DNA of 64,000 bases from Agarivorans sp. Toyoura001. GTDB lineage: Bacteria > Pseudomonadota > Gammaproteobacteria > Enterobacterales > Celerinatantimonadaceae. Location: contig NZ_BJEQ01000002.1 in the NCBI RefSeq assembly GCF_005405585.1, forward strand, positions 186,001-250,000. The letters are read 5' to 3'. A program made the position numbers and the translations under genes. Shown one piece after another: positions 63,209 to 64,000 of this stretch. Under the pieces are notes generated by a model. The model ran no database searches and had not been told where the DNA came from. It worked only from the letters and a program-made list of their open reading frames with translations. Positions within the stretch are counted from its first letter, which is position 1; each line of letters begins with the position of its first letter.

Positions 63209-64000
63209 TTAGCTCAGATCGTTGTATGGGTCGACGTCGGTTAAAATCTGCTTGGCGTAGGCTTCACCACTGTCACCTCGCCCTAAACGGTGGGCACTCA
63301 CCGCACTAAATACCGCTTGAACATCTTCAGGTGATACGTGCTGCTGATGATGCAAATAGGCCCATGCTTTGGCGCAGGCCAATAAGGTTAAGCTACAGCG
63401 CGGCGACAAAGGGTTTGCCCCTTCTAAAGCGCGACTGCAATGAATTAAACGTAATAAATAATCAAGCAGGGCATCGCTGCAATGCACTTGCTCAACCGCT
63501 TGCTGTAGCTGAGTTAGCGCCTCAATCGACATGCCAACCAGCGATTCACCAGCCTGATTAGAACGCTTAAGCATGGCAAGTTCTGAATTCAAATCCGGAA
63601 AACCGATACTAAGTCGCATAGCAAAGCGATCTAGCTGAGACTCAGGTAAATCAAAAGTACCTAACTGCTCGCGAGGGTTTTGCGTCGCAATCACAAAAAA
63701 TGGTGCATCCAAAGGATAGCTTTGACCATCGGTACTCACCTGCTGTTCTTCCATTGCCTCTAACAAAGCACTTTGGGTACGCGGGCTCGCACGGTTTAAC
63801 TCGTCTGCTAATACTAAGTGATTAAAAATTGGCCCTGGATGAAAGATAAACTGCTGAGTGGGTGGCTCATACACCGATACACCAATAATGTCGGCAGGCA
63901 ACAAGTCACTGGTAAATTGGATGCGTTGAAAACTCAAACCAAAGCCCGCCGCCAACCATTTGGCTAAACTGGTTTTGCCCGCTCCCGGTAAATCTTCAAT
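63209..64000 (-). CDS. MoxR-family AAA+ ATPase, 5' end missing at right edge
   Basis: The frame stays open to the window edge, so at least 264 residues are seen and the N-terminus is outside. Walker A reads EDLPGAGKTSLAKWLA, Walker B VLADELNRASPRTQSALLEAMEE, and sensor 1 FFVIATQNPREQLGTFDLPESQLDRF. MoxR AAA+ proteins are chaperones that help mature other proteins; this one heads the operon MoxR-DUF58-TgpA. A TTG at 63955 should not be taken as the start because Walker A lies upstream of it. Confidence 0.95.
   Translation of the reverse strand: MEDLPGAGKTSLAKWLAAGFGLSFQRIQFTSDLLPADIIGVSVYEPPTQQFIFHPGPIFNHLVLADELNRASPRTQSALLEAMEEQQVSTDGQSYPLDAPFFVIATQNPREQLGTFDLPESQLDRFAMRLSIGFPDLNSELAMLKRSNQAGESLVGMSIEALTQLQQAVEQVHCSDALLDYLLRLIHCSRALEGANPLSPRCSLTLLACAKAWAYLHHQQHVSPEDVQAVFSAVSAHRLGRGDSGEAYAKQILTDVDPYNDLS

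Noticed and set aside
63953-63955. TTG at 63955 as the start of the MoxR gene
   Set aside because: The frame is open to the edge and the Walker A motif lies upstream of it.

Overview
This 64 kb window is a chromosomal segment of a marine gammaproteobacterium. GC content is moderate, gene density is high, and genes run on both strands. The gene order prfB-lysS, aroF-tyrA, yajQ/panE/yajL and MoxR-DUF58-TgpA is typical of gammaproteobacteria. Secreted polysaccharide-degrading enzymes and a periplasmic alpha-carbonic anhydrase point to a seawater or algae-associated member of the Alteromonadales, perhaps Agarivorans-like. The genus is an inference from overall look, not a search result. I found no rRNA, tRNA, CRISPR array, insertion sequence or prophage. 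No gene-free stretch exceeds 300 bases.

Left part (1-17 kb): a cut-off YciI-like gene; a membrane-anchored LAS-type peptidase; yajQ; a VanZ-like gene; panE-yajL. Then come carbohydrate genes: a GH5 mannanase with CBM10-like and CBM2 modules, alpha-carbonic anhydrase, a GH13 lipoprotein alpha-amylase, an AraC regulator that appears to carry a CBM21-like starch/glycogen-binding domain, and an orphan sugar-binding protein. A DUF1499 protein, lysS, prfB with its programmed frameshift, a secreted beta-helix protein and a STAS/SEC14-like protein follow.

Middle (17-38 kb): tyrA and aroF (aromatic amino acid synthesis); a LytS/LytTR two-component system (btsS-btsR type) next to a CstA-family transporter, with candidate BtsR repeats before the transporter; an RluA-family pseudouridine synthase; a giant AsmA-like DUF748 protein; a LysE exporter; a REC-REC-GGDEF cyclase tail-to-tail with a Cache-HAMP-GAF-HD-GYP phosphodiesterase; a DEAD-box helicase; an ABC exporter; and a cold-shock protein.

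Right part (38-64 kb): ppnP; two FadL-family porins (one with a FadR-like site); photolyase; and several small regulator-target pairs whose operators can be read directly: HxlR/SDR, TetR/peroxiredoxin (three palindromes exactly 23 bp apart) and MerR/aldo-keto reductase (19-bp-spacer promoter). An orphan AT-rich polysaccharide pyruvyl transferase looks horizontally acquired. The rest is an AraC/LysE pair, MarC, LemA plus an M48 peptidase, adenosine deaminase, DUF4136 and YgjV-like proteins, and the TgpA-DUF58-MoxR cluster, which runs off the right edge.
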